64,000 bases of DNA from Pilaira anomala (lineage: Eukaryota; Mucoromycota; Mucoromycetes; Mucorales; Mucoraceae). The position numbers and the translations under genes are program-made. The notes below the pieces were generated by a model that ran no database searches, was not told the DNA's origin, and saw only the letters and a list, made by a program, of their open reading frames with translations. Positions 1 to 11,377 of the stretch are shown here, one piece after another. Position 1 is the first letter of the stretch. Each line of letters begins with the position of its first letter. The stretch covers positions 895,501 to 959,500 of the forward strand of contig JAIXMQ010000001.1 of the NCBI GenBank assembly GCA_025716855.1, in the 5' to 3' direction.

Positions 1-391
1 ATGGTTCTGGTGTGGAAAGTTTGGATTCACTTTCTTTTTTTTTTACATTTTCCCCTTTTTTCCCATGTCTCCGGACACTGTCATGAGCACGTTTGAACAG
101 GGAAATTCATCCGAAAGGAAGTTTTTCGTGCATTGACTTGCCATGGTTTGACCCAGACAAAAGAGTACTGCTTTTTTGGCTTCCGAAAAAGTACGCTGAC
201 ATTCGCAGGGCCGCCGCACAAAGTGGTATGGTTCTGGTGTAGGAGCTTGGGATACCTTTTTATAACAAAATGAAAACGAAAAATAAAATAATAAAATTGT
301 CTAATTTTATATGTACTCTATGAAATGTTATACCAAGTATACATTTATCGAGTTATAAAAATAAAGCTGCTAGCACTTTTTTTTTTTTGAA
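1..391. other. Gene-free stretch at window start
   Basis: No coding region with recognisable features was found. A 13-base sequence at the window start (atggttctggtgt) recurs in the same orientation at 228-240, so this may be part of a repeat. The rest is T-rich and ends at a relic ORF on the minus strand. Confidence 0.4.
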
Positions 392-775
392 TTATATTTT
401 CATTTCAATTGACCCAAAATGACTGTTGTAAACACTGGCTGGGAAATCAACCGAACCAATATAGTGTACCGTGTATAGCCCAGGCGCAAAGAGTTTCATA
501 ATTTTAACCTCACTATCTAAACCATTGGCTTGAAAGCTTGGTATGATCAATATTTTTACTTCATGAGAGTTAAGATACCTCTGGTTTGCAATGTGATCTA
601 AAATCACCTTTGACTCTCTCAAGACTTTCAGATGATCCGAAGTAAACTTTGCGGGTCCAGGTATATCACTGGCAAATTCAGCTGCTAATAAATCGTTATT
701 GCTGGCAAAGATCTTTTTTTTTCTGTCTGCTGATGCCTTTGAAACAAAGTCGCCCCTAAATATATAAGTTAGCAT
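392..775 (-). pseudogene. Unidentified relic ORF, 127 codons
   Basis: An open frame of 127 codons on the minus strand with a fairly normal amino-acid mix and no low complexity. I do not recognise the family and see no signal peptide, membrane segment or motif. It lies directly downstream, on the same strand, of the coding-derived repeat at about 940-1280, so it may be a further piece of the same decayed element-borne gene. It could also be the last exon of a real gene, but no convincing upstream exon was found. The relic call is an inference from its surroundings. Confidence 0.35.
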
Positions 776-939
776 TCAATTCAAAAAAGATTCCTGGCCA
801 TTTCAGACTCAAATCGTCGTCGTTAAATATTGCAGTAATTATTGGGGTCCAAGCTTCATTAAATCCTGTTCTGTGGCAGTCTTATAACGTTCCTTTTTCA
901 AGATTGATTTTTTTTTTTTTTTGTACAAAGAACGAATCC

Positions 940-1280
940 TATTAAAAGCACGCACCATTTTTATACGTTTGCATAAATCTCAAAAAAAAAAAAAATTCTT
1001 TATGCGTAAAAACATGTGTAACTTGAAGCTTTAAACATAATTGATATGCGCGTTTTAAATCTGATTTAGCAATCTATCAATATACTCAAAATAATGGTGG
1101 TGGAAGTTATAAATATGAAATAAACATACATGTTCAATATCTCTGAGGTAGTGGTACTGTTGTGTTATAGATTCGTACGCCAAATTTTTTAATTGCTGCC
1201 ATGTTGATCCAGGGAACAAGGACTTTTGTGAATCTGGGGCGGTGTGGTTGGCATTGTCGTTTGTTAAGTGCAACCACTGA
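940..1280 (-). repeat. Relic coding repeat, copy 1
   Basis: This stretch resembles 40139-40470 in the same orientation: both carry an A-run followed by a 'gtaaaaacat' block, then a 'tttaaatctgat' block, 'ttcaatatctctg', and a 'cgccaaat' block. On the minus strand copy 1 reads as an open peptide (72 codons, 1055-1273) containing RDIEH and WQQLKNLA; copy 2 gives RDIEQ and WHQLKHLA. The conserved reading register suggests both derive from a protein-coding gene, probably of a multicopy element. Family unknown. Confidence 0.5.
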
Positions 1281-1316
1281 TGGTAACGAATGAATAAATA
1301 AGCAATGGCTGATCAA

Positions 1317-2395
1317 TAGTTTTTTTCTGACTTCGTCAAGGAACGAGAAGCAAAACCAAGAAAGCGAACTATATTAGTACGGTCAAGTTGCCAAGCGTAA
1401 CCACCAATACCATAACTACTAGCGTCAGTAGAGACACGTAGAGGAAGTGTAGTATCCTGACTGAAATAACAGGTGTATATTTTAAAGAACGGTAAAGGGC
1501 TTTATCACCAACGTTACGTAGTTTATCAAGAGGGGCCGAGGTTTTAGAATAATTATGTATGTGACGACGAAAGAAATTGAAGAAACATAAAACTCGCATG
1601 AGAGCTTTTTTGTTGTTGGTAATAGCAGGGAACTGATCAAGATTACATATTTTGGAACGATTGATCTGGATACCCTTAGGACTTAGTTTGAAGCCAAGAA
1701 GTGTCAATGAAGTGAGTAAATAGTGACATTTTTTAGTTTGTAAAATAAGCTTAACATTCTTAAGACGTTGAAGGACTTCTTTAACTAACTTTTATTTTCT
1801 TCCACATCTTCTGTAGCACTTCCCAATGTAATGTCATCGAGATAGCAAAAGACTGTAGGTAAATCACTGAAGAGATTGGATATTATACGTTGTACGAAAG
1901 AGGGTAAAGTACGGATACCAAATGGGCATTTCTGAAATACAAACTGACTTAATTGGGTAGTGAAAGCTGTGAGAGCTTGTGATTCTTTAGCAATACCAAA
2001 GCATGTGAAACAGCTTTTAAAATCAAGAACAGTAAAGAGAGAGCAAGGTGATAGCTGTTCGTGAACTTCTTCGATACGAGTAAGTAAAAATTGATCAGAT
2101 TGACTAGGGATTAAACGTAGGTTCAATTCACGGCAGTCAGTAGCGACACAAACGATGTTACCATAGTTTCCATTTTCGTCACGTTTCTTCACAAATAAGA
2201 TAAGATTGTTATGAGGATTGTTAGGTTTGGCAACAGCAATTGCTTTATCAGCTAACCATGTTTTAACTTGTTCTTCCAAATCGGGTTTTTTAGCAAGTGG
2301 TAGAGGATATTGTTTTTTTAAAGACAACAGTGTGTTCTGGAACAGCAAGTTTGACTTTATTACTTGCTTTCCATCTTAAAAGAGTATATATTAAA
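1317..2395 (-). mobile_element. Decayed Ty3/gypsy retrotransposon pol fragment
   Basis: On the minus strand, 2348-1785 encodes reverse transcriptase: a CCREL-like block (here DCRELN), the DFKSCF palm strand, and the active-site box FCYLDDI. After a frameshift near 1785 the reading continues into the connection region (LLGFKLS). After another break near 1450 it enters an RNase H start (VSTDASSYGIGGYAW, then FASRSLTKSEKNY). A further frame change lies near 2340 at the 5' end. There is no protease, integrase or LTR within the window, so this is a truncated, multiply frameshifted pol remnant. The YLDD box and RT followed directly by RNase H place it with Ty3/gypsy (Metaviridae-type) elements. Confidence 0.85.
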
Positions 2396-2754
2396 GCGCT
2401 ACAATAATAATAAAAATGATACACACAAAAAGAAAGGGTTAAATACTTTAAGTCTTCTAAAGGGCTTTTTTTTTTCTGTTAGGAAAGTACATTGAAATGT
2501 GATACAGGATGTAAGATGCTTATGTTATTATATTGAGAAAACTATTTCTTGAGTAAAATAAACAAAACAAAAACTGAAGTAGCACAAAAAAGGTTTTAAC
2601 AAAATTACTAAATACGGTCTTTTGTTTTCTTTAACCGAATCTGGATGAAAATAACAAGCATAAAGAATAATAATTTAGAAAAAGAAGAGATGAGAAAGAT
2701 ATCTTTATTTATTTCTTTCTTTCTTTTTTCTATTTCATATTTTTAATCATCAAG
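2396..2754. other. Upstream region of the myosin gene
   Basis: AT-rich non-coding stretch between the gypsy relic and the myosin start. The last 60 bases before the ATG are a strong pyrimidine tract (ttatttctttctttctttttt), a feature common just upstream of start codons in this window. No clear TATA or other binding site was recognised. Confidence 0.4.
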
Positions 2755-3872
2755 ATGTCACCACCACCACCAGAACAAGATAAAGAAAGACAATCTAACA
2801 CAGGAACTATGTATCATAGTCATGGTATTGAAGTCTATCACAAACCTCGATCCTATGAAACTATCAGTGATGCCGGATTTAATTTACAAAAATTAGCTTG
2901 GATAGAAGATAAATATTCAGTTCAAGCATTTAAAAGAGTTCGAGTTGTATCTGAAGTGACTGAAAATATTGTTATTATTGAACATGAAGATGATGCTAGA
3001 GTAAGGGGGGGTTGTGCATATTTATTATCTTATATTCTTTATTCACATTTTATATTATTAGGAAGAACAAATTGAAAAACAAAAAGTGTTTATGATGAAT
3101 CCACCTAAATTTGATCATGTAGAGGATATGGCAGAATTACTTTATATGCATGAACCTGCTGTAGTTCATAATTTAACTCAAAGATATCAAAAGAATGATA
3201 TTTATGCAAGTATATTCATTTTCTTTGTTAAAATAGTCAATTAAACAAAATTTTATTATAGACTTATTCTGGGCTTTTCTTGGTAGCTGTAAATCCTTAT
3301 CGTCATTTACCCATTTATTCTACTGAAATCATTCGTCATTATCGAAAGAAGAGAAGAGGTGAAGCTCCTCCTCATATTTATGCTATTGCTGATCATGCTT
3401 TTTATGATATGCTTCATGATAAAGAAAATCAATCTATTCTGATCACGTAAGTTATATATATATATATAAAGGAGAGAGAGTGTGTTTATTAAACTAATAT
3501 ATACATAGTGGTGAATCAGGTGCAGGTAAAACAGAAAACACAAAGATTGTAATCCAATACTTGGCATCTATCGCAGCCAACGGTAGCAACGGGTTTGTGG
3601 GACCAGATTATTCACAAAAGACCAAACTAGAAGAACAGATTTTACAAGCCAATCCAATCCTAGAATCTTTTGGTAACGCACAAACGATTCGAAACAATAA
3701 TTCTTCTCGGTTTGGTAAATTCATTCGAATTGCATTCAATCGTAATGGTGATATTCGAGGTGCTTTTATTGATTGGTATCTATTGGAAACTTCTCGTGTA
3801 CATACTCAGACTTTAGAAGAAAGAAACTATCATATTTTCTATCAATTATTAAATGCAGATCCTGAAATGAAA

Positions 3873-3914
<42 letters not shown>

Positions 3915-6679
3915 GAGAGTTTTTTGTGTGTGTATACTGATATGTATATGTTATTATAGCCATCTTGAAAATTGATCAAAAATGTCCTTCGGATTTTACT
4001 TATACAAAAAATTCCAATCATACAATTCAAGGTGTAGATGACGCTGCAGAATATACTAAACTAGTTCAATCCATGAATATCATGAGTATTTCTCAACAAG
4101 AGCAAATTGAATTCTTTCGTATTATTGTAGCTGTTCTCTATTTGGGTAACACGATTGTCAACAATAGTTACAGTCGAGTTGAGATCAGTGGTTATGAGAA
4201 CGCATGTGAAATACTGGGTGTTTCTCCTGTCTTGTTCAAAAAGAATTTATTAGAACCTCAAATCCGAGCAGGAAATGAATGGGTAAGTCAATCGAAATCA
4301 CCTAGTCAAGTCAAGGATAATTTGGATGCACTTTCCAAGGTACTTTATGAACGAAATTTCGGTCATTTAGTGAGTCGAGTGAATTCAGCTATTGATGGTC
4401 CTCATTCGATGGAAGGTATGTCAGTTTCGGACGGAGAAAGGTTTATAGGTGTATTGGATATTGCAGGTTTTGAGATATTCAAGATCAATAGCTTTGAACA
4501 ATTATGTATCAATTATACCAATGAAAAGTTACAAGATTTCTTTAATCAAAATATGTTTGTGTTGGAAGAAAAGGAATATAAACGTGAAAATATCTTTTGT
4601 GATGAGTCTTTTGATTATCGAAATGATCTTCAACCTACTATTAACTTGATTGAAAGTATTAAAAATGTAAGTCTTCTTCTATTAAAACATGTTAATGATG
4701 GTAGTAATAATCCTCTTTCTTTCTTTTAATAGCCTATTGGTATTCTATCTTGTCTTGAAGATGAATGTGTAACTCAAGGAACAGATGAACGCTTACTTGC
4801 TAAAATCACAGAACAAAACCTCTCCAATTCTCGATTCAAACAAGATAAATATAATGAAGGGTTCTCAGTCAAGCATTATGCAGGTGAAGTCAAGTACTCT
4901 ACAGCAGGTTGGATTGAACGTGGTAAAGATCCTTTGAATGAACACGTAGCTCGTCTCTTTGCAGAATCTACCAATGCACATGTAGCCACTTTATTCAAAG
5001 ACTATGCACCTTCATCTACTCCAGTTTCAGCTACACCCATGCGTCAAGTAGATATTCGTAAATCACTTTATCGTACTCGTAAAGGTGGAGGAAACTTTCA
5101 TACAGTAGGATACAAGCACAAACAACAACTTTCTGTCTTGATGAGCACATTAAGGAACACACGTCCACATTTCGTTCGTTGTATCTTACCCAATGATCGT
5201 AAACGTCCAGGCGAGATCCAACCTCAACTTGTATTACATCAATTACGTTGTAATGGTGTATTAGAAGGAATTCGTATTTGTCGAGTCGGATTTCCTAACC
5301 GATTACAATTTGAACAGTTCAGAGAGCAATATAAGTTATTAGCACCAGAATTAATTCAACATGAAAAAGATCATCGTAAAGCCTGCCAAATCTTATTGCA
5401 TTCAGTTCCTGGATTACAAGCACATCAATTTCAAATCGGTCGAACCAAAGTGTTTTTCAAAGCAGGTATCTTGGGAGACCTTGAAGAGCAACGTGATATT
5501 CGACTTTCTGAAATCGCAACCAAGATCCAAGCAGCTTGTTTACGATTGATTGCACGTCGTAAAGTAACACAACGTCAATCGCAAGATCAATTGATTCGAA
5601 CGATTCAAAGAAACAGTCGAATCTATATTCAAATGATGCAGTGTCGTCTTTGGAAAGTCTATCATCGTCGAAAGGAGCTTCAATATACTTTTGGAACAGA
5701 AGATGCAGAACGTAAAAAGATTGATGATTTAGAACAAGTGTTGGCTGCTTCTCAAGAACAATTACAGGAACTCTCTGTTGAAAATCAAAATCAATTGAAA
5801 ACGTTAGAAACTCAGGAAGAAAAGATGACGAAGCAGCAAGAGGAATTGGAGAAATCAAAGGCATTTTGTGACCAGTTACAGCAGGAGCGTGATGCTTGGG
5901 AAAATAAGTATAAGGTCTTGGAACAACAGTTGAAGGAAACAAATGAAAAATTAGATCAAACACAAAATGAACTTGCTTCTACCAAACAATTTAGTGAAGA
6001 GCAAGCAGTGATGTTAGCAAAGATACATCAGGATATTCGAGAAGAATCAGAGGAAAATGAATCTCTCATGATTCAATGTGATGAATTATGTAAAGAAAAT
6101 AATGAATTGCAAGAAAAGATACAGTTTCTTGAAAATGATAAAACAATATCGGATGAATTACAGGCTGAATTGGATGCAAAAGATGAAGAAAATCATAAGA
6201 TTTGGGCTGAAATGCAGGATTTAGAAGTACAGCATGTTCAGGAACTACAAGGAAAGAATAATAAAATTAAAGATCTAGAAGAAATAATTGAGGCAGAAAG
6301 AAAGAAAAATGAAGAAAGAGAATCAGAACACGATATGTTACAGAAAGAAATGATACAATATAAGGGTGAAATTCATGAAAAGACTTTAGCTCATACCAAA
6401 ATACAATCTCACTTTAAAACACTTGAATCGTCACTAGCAAAAGAAACTGAAGAAAGAAAATCATATCAAAAGAAAAATGCTCAATTAGAACGTGATGTAG
6501 ATATGTTGACTCGACTTGTTCAAAATGAAGCAAAAGAATCTAGAGCTCGCGCTGAAAGGTAAGATTATAACACAAAAAGACTTTTTTTTTAAAAAAAAAT
6601 AGCCTTATTCATTCCTTTTTTTCTTTCTTCTAGACTTGAAAAAATGATTGCTTCTCTATTAAAACGAACTTCTGAATAA
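2755..6679 (+). CDS. Myosin II heavy chain (short-tailed)
   Basis: Actin motor, expected in cytokinetic-ring or cortical contraction. Seven exons: 2755-3000, 3062-3205, 3262-3446, 3509-3873, 3960-4666, 4733-6558, 6634-6679; 1172 aa. The order is: N-terminal SH3-like region, MNPPKFD block, P-loop GESGAGKT (193-200), switch [10 protein letters not shown] (about 252-260), switch II DIAGFE (about 480), the class-II stretch [18 protein letters not shown]1 helix region ([14 protein letters not shown]), and one or two degenerate IQ motifs near 812-850. A coiled coil runs from about 880 to the end. The rod is only about 290 residues, much shorter than the 700-1300 of typical fungal class II myosins. 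Intron 2 is of the GC-AG type. Intron 4 contains a 36-A run. The class II assignment is firm; which paralogue it is cannot be told. Confidence 0.93.
3876..3911 (+). repeat. Poly(A) tract of about 36 bases in myosin intron 4
   Basis: An uninterrupted run of A just after the donor GTAAAA of intron 4. It is one of many long A or T homopolymers in introns and intergenic DNA of this window (others near 27890, 39930, 41612, 46515, 47810, 55845). Its exact length is prone to sequencing error. Confidence 0.8.
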
Positions 6680-6793
6680 TTATTTATTTTTGCATTAAAA
6701 AAAAAAGTCATTCTGTACATATTTATATATAATTACATAAAAAAAAAAAAAAAAGGTGATATGTGCCTTTCTTCCCCATCTTTTTTTTTTTTT

Positions 6794-8803
6794 TTATTTC
6801 TTGTTGTTGGATGAAGATGCCATTGAACCAGGTGTAGAAACAACAGGACTAGGAGATCTTGTTGTAGCTGTAGATGGAATATCAGTAATTGTAGCTGTAG
6901 ATTCAATAACAGGATCCGAGGCAATAGTAATACCAGCATTATTATTATTAAAATCTGAATGAACATCAGGGCCTTTAAAAAAAAAACGTTAATATCAATA
7001 GATATAAATATATACAAACATAATTTTACTCACCGTATGTATTTAAAAATTCATCCATATCCAATAATTCTCCATCAGCTACTTCATCAATCTTTTCTTC
7101 ATCGGATGGTGCTTTTGAAGGGTCGAATCCTAAATGATTTGCTAATGCTTGAAGACTGATACCAAGGTCATCAATATCTTGATTTAAAGCATCAGCTGTA
7201 TGAGTAATGTTCGATATACTATCCGTCACCTGATGAATAGTACGTGCTGCGGGGTTATGGGTTTTATTTAATGCAGAAGATAAAGGTGGTAGGGATATAG
7301 AATTAGAACTTGCGTATGTGCAAGGTTGATTTGGTAAAATGTGATTGATTGTTTTTTCATTGTTATTTGTATCATGTTGTTGTGGTTGTTGTTGTGGTTG
7401 TTGTTGCTGCTGCTGTTTTTGAGCTGATTGTTCCTGTTGTTGCTGTTGTGCTTGTGAATGATATTGATATGGTTGATGCTGAGGTGAAAAATGCTCAGAT
7501 GATGAAGTCCCATAAAAGACTTCGTTTGTTAATTGGTTTAATAAATCCGGGTTTGATTGTGCTAAAGTAATTAAATGTTGAAGGTTTTGTAATTGTGGTA
7601 TATTGGTGATGTTGGAAAAATCGTTAATAGATGCTAATGCTGAATGATCTGATAACAAACAAAAAGATGAATTTCATTATATAATATCTTTTTTGTTATC
7701 TTTTTTACCTATTTTTGATTGATCGTTCAATGCAATGGCATCATCTAATTCAGACGAAGAATTGGTTGTATTGGAATTTTTCAAATGATCAGGTAATGTT
7801 GTACTTAATCCACTTAGATCGTTTTTACCATGAACATAATCATCAATATTGAAAGAAGAAGAAGAAGGAGTTGTGGTAGTTGTAGATTCAGTTTGACGTG
7901 GAACCTTTGCAGGTCTTCCAGATTCTTCATGAATGGAAGTCGCCATATTTTGAAACTGATTTTTAGCACTCTCTTCCAACTCTAATTCATGATCTGATTC
8001 ATCAGCAGGACCTAACAAGAATCTTCTTTTTCTAGGAATTGCAGGTCTTTTATCATTATTGGAAAATACTGAAGCTAAAAATCGAAGAATTTTATCAATC
8101 GTTTCTTGATGTCGTAAATGTCTTTCTCTAGCAGCCATTGTTTCTTGCCAAAGTACTTGATTATCTCTTTGTATACTTTGAAGTTGACTTGAAATATTTG
8201 TTTGATGCTTCTTAATCGATTGAATTTCTTCGAGGATATGATGTAAATCTATACTTGAGATTTCTTTTTCGTCAGTGTTGGTTCCCTTTTTACGGTTTAC
8301 GAGTAATAAAAGATCGCGTTGATTACGTTGGAAATGAGGGTTACTAAATTCCCAGCGCTCAGACTCTCCATCTGTCTCAAGCACACCTTGTTGTAAATGA
8401 GGTACTTTATGAAAGCCATACATATTCAGTTGTCGAACAAAAGACGAAAACTTTTTGTGTTTAAAAAAACGTGGCAACACTTTACGTGCAAAGTCTTCTT
8501 GTCGATTCACAAAAAATGAAGAGCCATCTTCTGACCAACAGATTAAATCATCTGACTCTGGATCGTTCACCATACTGTATACATACAAAGGAATGATAAA
8601 TATTTTTTTTTTTAAGAAAAAAAACCAACAATGAAAAAAAACGACCTTTACCTGTAAAGTTTATTTAAAAAGGGTGGAATATTTTTTTGTGGGCTAGGTA
8701 CAGTAGTAGTATTCGTAGCAGCTACTGTAGGTGCAATAGTTTTAAACTGTTTTGTGGGCGGTTTCTTTTCTATATCTTTTACTGGAACTGGATTTTGATA
8801 CAT
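6794..8803 (-). CDS. Heat-shock transcription factor (HSF)
   Basis: Nuclear DNA-binding protein of the HSF family, which binds inverted nGAAn repeats. Four exons on the minus strand: 8803-8652, 8574-7709, 7648-7034, 6972-6794; 603 aa. The winged-helix DNA-binding domain lies at about 43-145: PPFLNKLYSMVNDP, then FFKHKKFSSFVRQLNMYGFH (recognition helix) and WEFSNPHFQR. The first intron falls exactly at LYS/MVND, inside the domain. It is followed by a coiled-coil-prone oligomerisation segment (about 170-230), a basic KRRFLLG stretch, and a long S/T/N- and Q-rich region suited to activation. An upstream in-frame ATG at 8836 would add 11 residues; I chose 8803 because the longer N-terminus looks like UTR (MLFSDKQKNNK). 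Convergent with myosin. Confidence 0.93.
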
Positions 8804-8873
8804 TTTGTTGTTTTTTTGTTTATCTGAAAAAAGCAAAAAAAAGTAAAACCGAAATTATAAAAAAATACTCATT

Positions 8874-8881
8874 TGACGTCA
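8874..8881. promoter_or_regulatory. CRE/ATF-type palindrome TGACGTCA
   Basis: A perfect TGACGTCA 71 bases upstream of the chosen HSF start codon. This is the consensus of CREB/ATF bZIP factors; function is inferred from sequence and position only. Confidence 0.45.
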
Positions 8882-9158
8882 CACAACCATGTACGTTTTT
8901 CGTTTGTAGATATAAAATCGATAGAGTAAACCCAAATGATATACCTTATTTGATTAGCTTATGAACTAATCAAGAAGAAGTCTATCAAACTCTGGCACTC
9001 CATGTATTAAATGGACCCCAATGCGGAGCACAAACAGATACTATGGTAATGCCAAAAATAACAAACAGATCATATGACGAATAGACTTTTTTTTTATCCG
9101 AGAAATAGAACATTGCACAGTAATGCAAACTATTAAAAAAAACTCCCATCAAAAAACA

Positions 9159-9167
9159 TATAAAATA
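9159..9167 (+). promoter_or_regulatory. TATA-like box upstream of F-box gene
   Basis: The sequence tataaaata lies about 80 bases before the ATG at 9242 and is followed by a pyrimidine-rich stretch (ttttttttttctctctctct). Position and sequence fit a core promoter, but AT-rich DNA makes chance matches likely. Confidence 0.35.
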
Positions 9168-9241
9168 AGAGCACCTTTTATTTTCCCACCTACCTTTATA
9201 TTAATACCTTCTTTTTTTTTTCTCTCTCTCTACTTCTATTC

Positions 9242-11173
9242 ATGTTGGTTCAAAAACTTCCTATTGAAATAATTCAAGATATTGCTTATTACCTACCCAA
9301 CCGAGATATTACAACATGTCAAATTATATGTAAGAAATGGTATAAAAAATTCATTTCGATTACATACTACTGTGTGAGAATAAAAGGAGCAATGCAATTC
9401 AAAAAGTTCTTTGATCATACTTTAAAGAATTCAATTTATCCTGGAGGATCAGATTATGCTGTTGGTACTCAAATCCGCAAGTTAATAGTAGAAAATGGTC
9501 ATATTGAGCCATTTATCTTGGGACAGTTACCTCAACTATGTCCTTATTTACAAGTATTTATGTTTGATGGTATAGTGCTGAGTCATGAAGCTAGAAAGGA
9601 ACCATTTCAACATTACCAGCAAAGAAGAAATAAAGAAGAATTGGAGAAAATAAAGTCGAATTTTATACATTGGAAATATATGCGTCGATTTGTAGAGTAT
9701 AATGGGATTCATGCAACTCATGCCATGCTTGGTATTAGCTCTCAATTAACTCACATATCAGTACAATTTAGTAACCCAAACGATAAAACAAACTCAAAAT
9801 TATCTTTTATAAAATCACTAATCAATGCGCCTTTACTAAAATCATTATCCATTGAAAGGATTTATCTTTCGGTAACTGAACTAGAGTTAATTCATCGTAA
9901 TGCTCCCAATCTACACTATCTTTCTCTATTAAACACAGTCTTTACACCTATACCTCCAGAGTTTTTACTACAAAAGGTCGAGCTTGCTAAGCATCTTTAT
10001 GACGTACATTTTGTTGATGGTAATTTTTCGGATGATATCCTGCAATGGCTCAAGTATATATCACAAAAATATATCAATGTCAAAACATTAGGCCTAGGAA
10101 GTTGCTCATTTATACCTCAAGATGATAAAAGTACCGAAGTATTCGATAAAAAAACGTACCAAGATCAATTAATGCAAATAGCCACACGGTTCACGCGACT
10201 AAAAATTCTCAGGGTATCGTCATTTGTACTCGGTCATAAGTTTTTCGATCTCCTTGATCGAAACGGTAAAGGCTTGAAAGAGTTAACTCTAGGCAACGGA
10301 TTGAGCCCAATACAGCTAGAAAAAGAACTAACCCATCTGATGCATTCACGACAGAGGCATACGCTTGATTCACTTTCACTTAATGGTGGCTTACTCATCC
10401 TCGCTAAACCAACTGGCTTTCTTCCAATTATGAATACAATCAGAAAATGCAGTAACTTAACAATTCTTCATTTATCCATGGGAAGATATTCAAACAGGAA
10501 TAGCGTACGCCCAGAAAACCGAATGGAAGATTACGGTATACTTTACTTTGATTATATCCTGGAACTCTGCCCTAAACTCACAACGTTATCTGTTTCTGAT
10601 GCAAAATTAATTACTACCTGTGACACCAATTATTATAACAAATTAAACAGGGTGTCTTATCTTTTGCAATCTCTGACACTATCAAATATTTTATTTGACA
10701 GCAGCAACGTTTTTGATATGATTAGATCTCAATGTCCATCATTAAATCAACTTTTATTAACAGCAACAATAATTAAAGGGTCTGATGACTTGAATACAAG
10801 ACACTTTGGTATATATCTTCCAAATCATCGGTTAGATACCTTGGTTCTAGATCGTATCCGTATCTCGAACAAATGTAGTATTCGATTAGGCACGTCTCGT
10901 TTTAAAATTATCAATGCTACTGAAACAGTTTGGTATGATCTAATAGGATATGAGTGTTGTACAAGCATATTTCCTGTAGCAGGAAATAACTTGCTTGCTT
11001 CTACGACGGATAATGGTGGGACATTACAAAGAATGCGAGCTCGTAAAGTAAAAGTAACAACACATAGCGAGGCTCATCCCGGTGTTAATAATAATTTGGA
11101 TCAGGGTGTTTATGTAACTGTACAATGTAAAAGCGTACGATCTATTTATTTGACAGGATTACAAGTTGAATAA
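9242..11173 (+). CDS. F-box / leucine-rich repeat protein
   Basis: Single-exon gene of 643 aa. The N-terminus (LPIEIIQDIAYYLPNRDITTCQIICKKW is the region; key signature LPxEIIxxIxxYL and a later CKKWY) is an F-box, the motif that binds Skp1 in SCF ubiquitin ligases. The remainder carries irregular leucine-rich repeats (for example LKSLSIERIYLS, LHYLSLLN, LKILRVSSF, LTILHLSMG, LTTLSVSDAKL, LQSLTLSN) expected to hold the substrate. The start is the first ATG after a strong pyrimidine leader. The substrate cannot be predicted; such genes form large, fast-evolving families in Mucoromycota. It is one of few intronless genes here. Confidence 0.85.
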   Translation: MLVQKLPIEIIQDIAYYLPNRDITTCQIICKKWYKKFISITYYCVRIKGAMQFKKFFDHTLKNSIYPGGSDYAVGTQIRKLIVENGHIEPFILGQLPQLCPYLQVFMFDGIVLSHEARKEPFQHYQQRRNKEELEKIKSNFIHWKYMRRFVEYNGIHATHAMLGISSQLTHISVQFSNPNDKTNSKLSFIKSLINAPLLKSLSIERIYLSVTELELIHRNAPNLHYLSLLNTVFTPIPPEFLLQKVELAKHLYDVHFVDGNFSDDILQWLKYISQKYINVKTLGLGSCSFIPQDDKSTEVFDKKTYQDQLMQIATRFTRLKILRVSSFVLGHKFFDLLDRNGKGLKELTLGNGLSPIQLEKELTHLMHSRQRHTLDSLSLNGGLLILAKPTGFLPIMNTIRKCSNLTILHLSMGRYSNRNSVRPENRMEDYGILYFDYILELCPKLTTLSVSDAKLITTCDTNYYNKLNRVSYLLQSLTLSNILFDSSNVFDMIRSQCPSLNQLLLTATIIKGSDDLNTRHFGIYLPNHRLDTLVLDRIRISNKCSIRLGTSRFKIINATETVWYDLIGYECCTSIFPVAGNNLLASTTDNGGTLQRMRARKVKVTTHSEAHPGVNNNLDQGVYVTVQCKSVRSIYLTGLQVE

Positions 11174-11377
11174 AACAGAACTTTTAAAAAATAGTCCCCT
11201 ATAAAAATAAGGCTATTTATTGTTTATTGATTCATTATAAAATATGATATATGTTGTATATAATTTGTAAGTCTATAAAATATTATAATACTATAAAAAA
11301 ATAGGGTGGTAATAATGGAGAGGTTTAAATGATGTAAAGGAAATGGTGATAAAAAATTAAATGTAAAAATGTAGAGT

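Larger units (their letters stand above)
8804..9241. other. Divergent promoter region, HSF / F-box gene
   Basis: The 438 bases between two divergent genes. They hold a palindromic CRE-type site close to HSF and a TATA-like box plus pyrimidine-rich leader close to the F-box gene. Short translatable stretches around 8960-9060 look like chance or relic sequence. Confidence 0.45.

Noticed and set aside
5457..5963. 168-codon ORF antisense to myosin
   Set aside because: It lies fully inside the conserved motor/neck coding sequence and has no features of its own.
8804..8836. Upstream ATG as HSF start
   Set aside because: It would add 11 mostly polar residues (MLFSDKQKNNK) without family support; kept only as an alternative.
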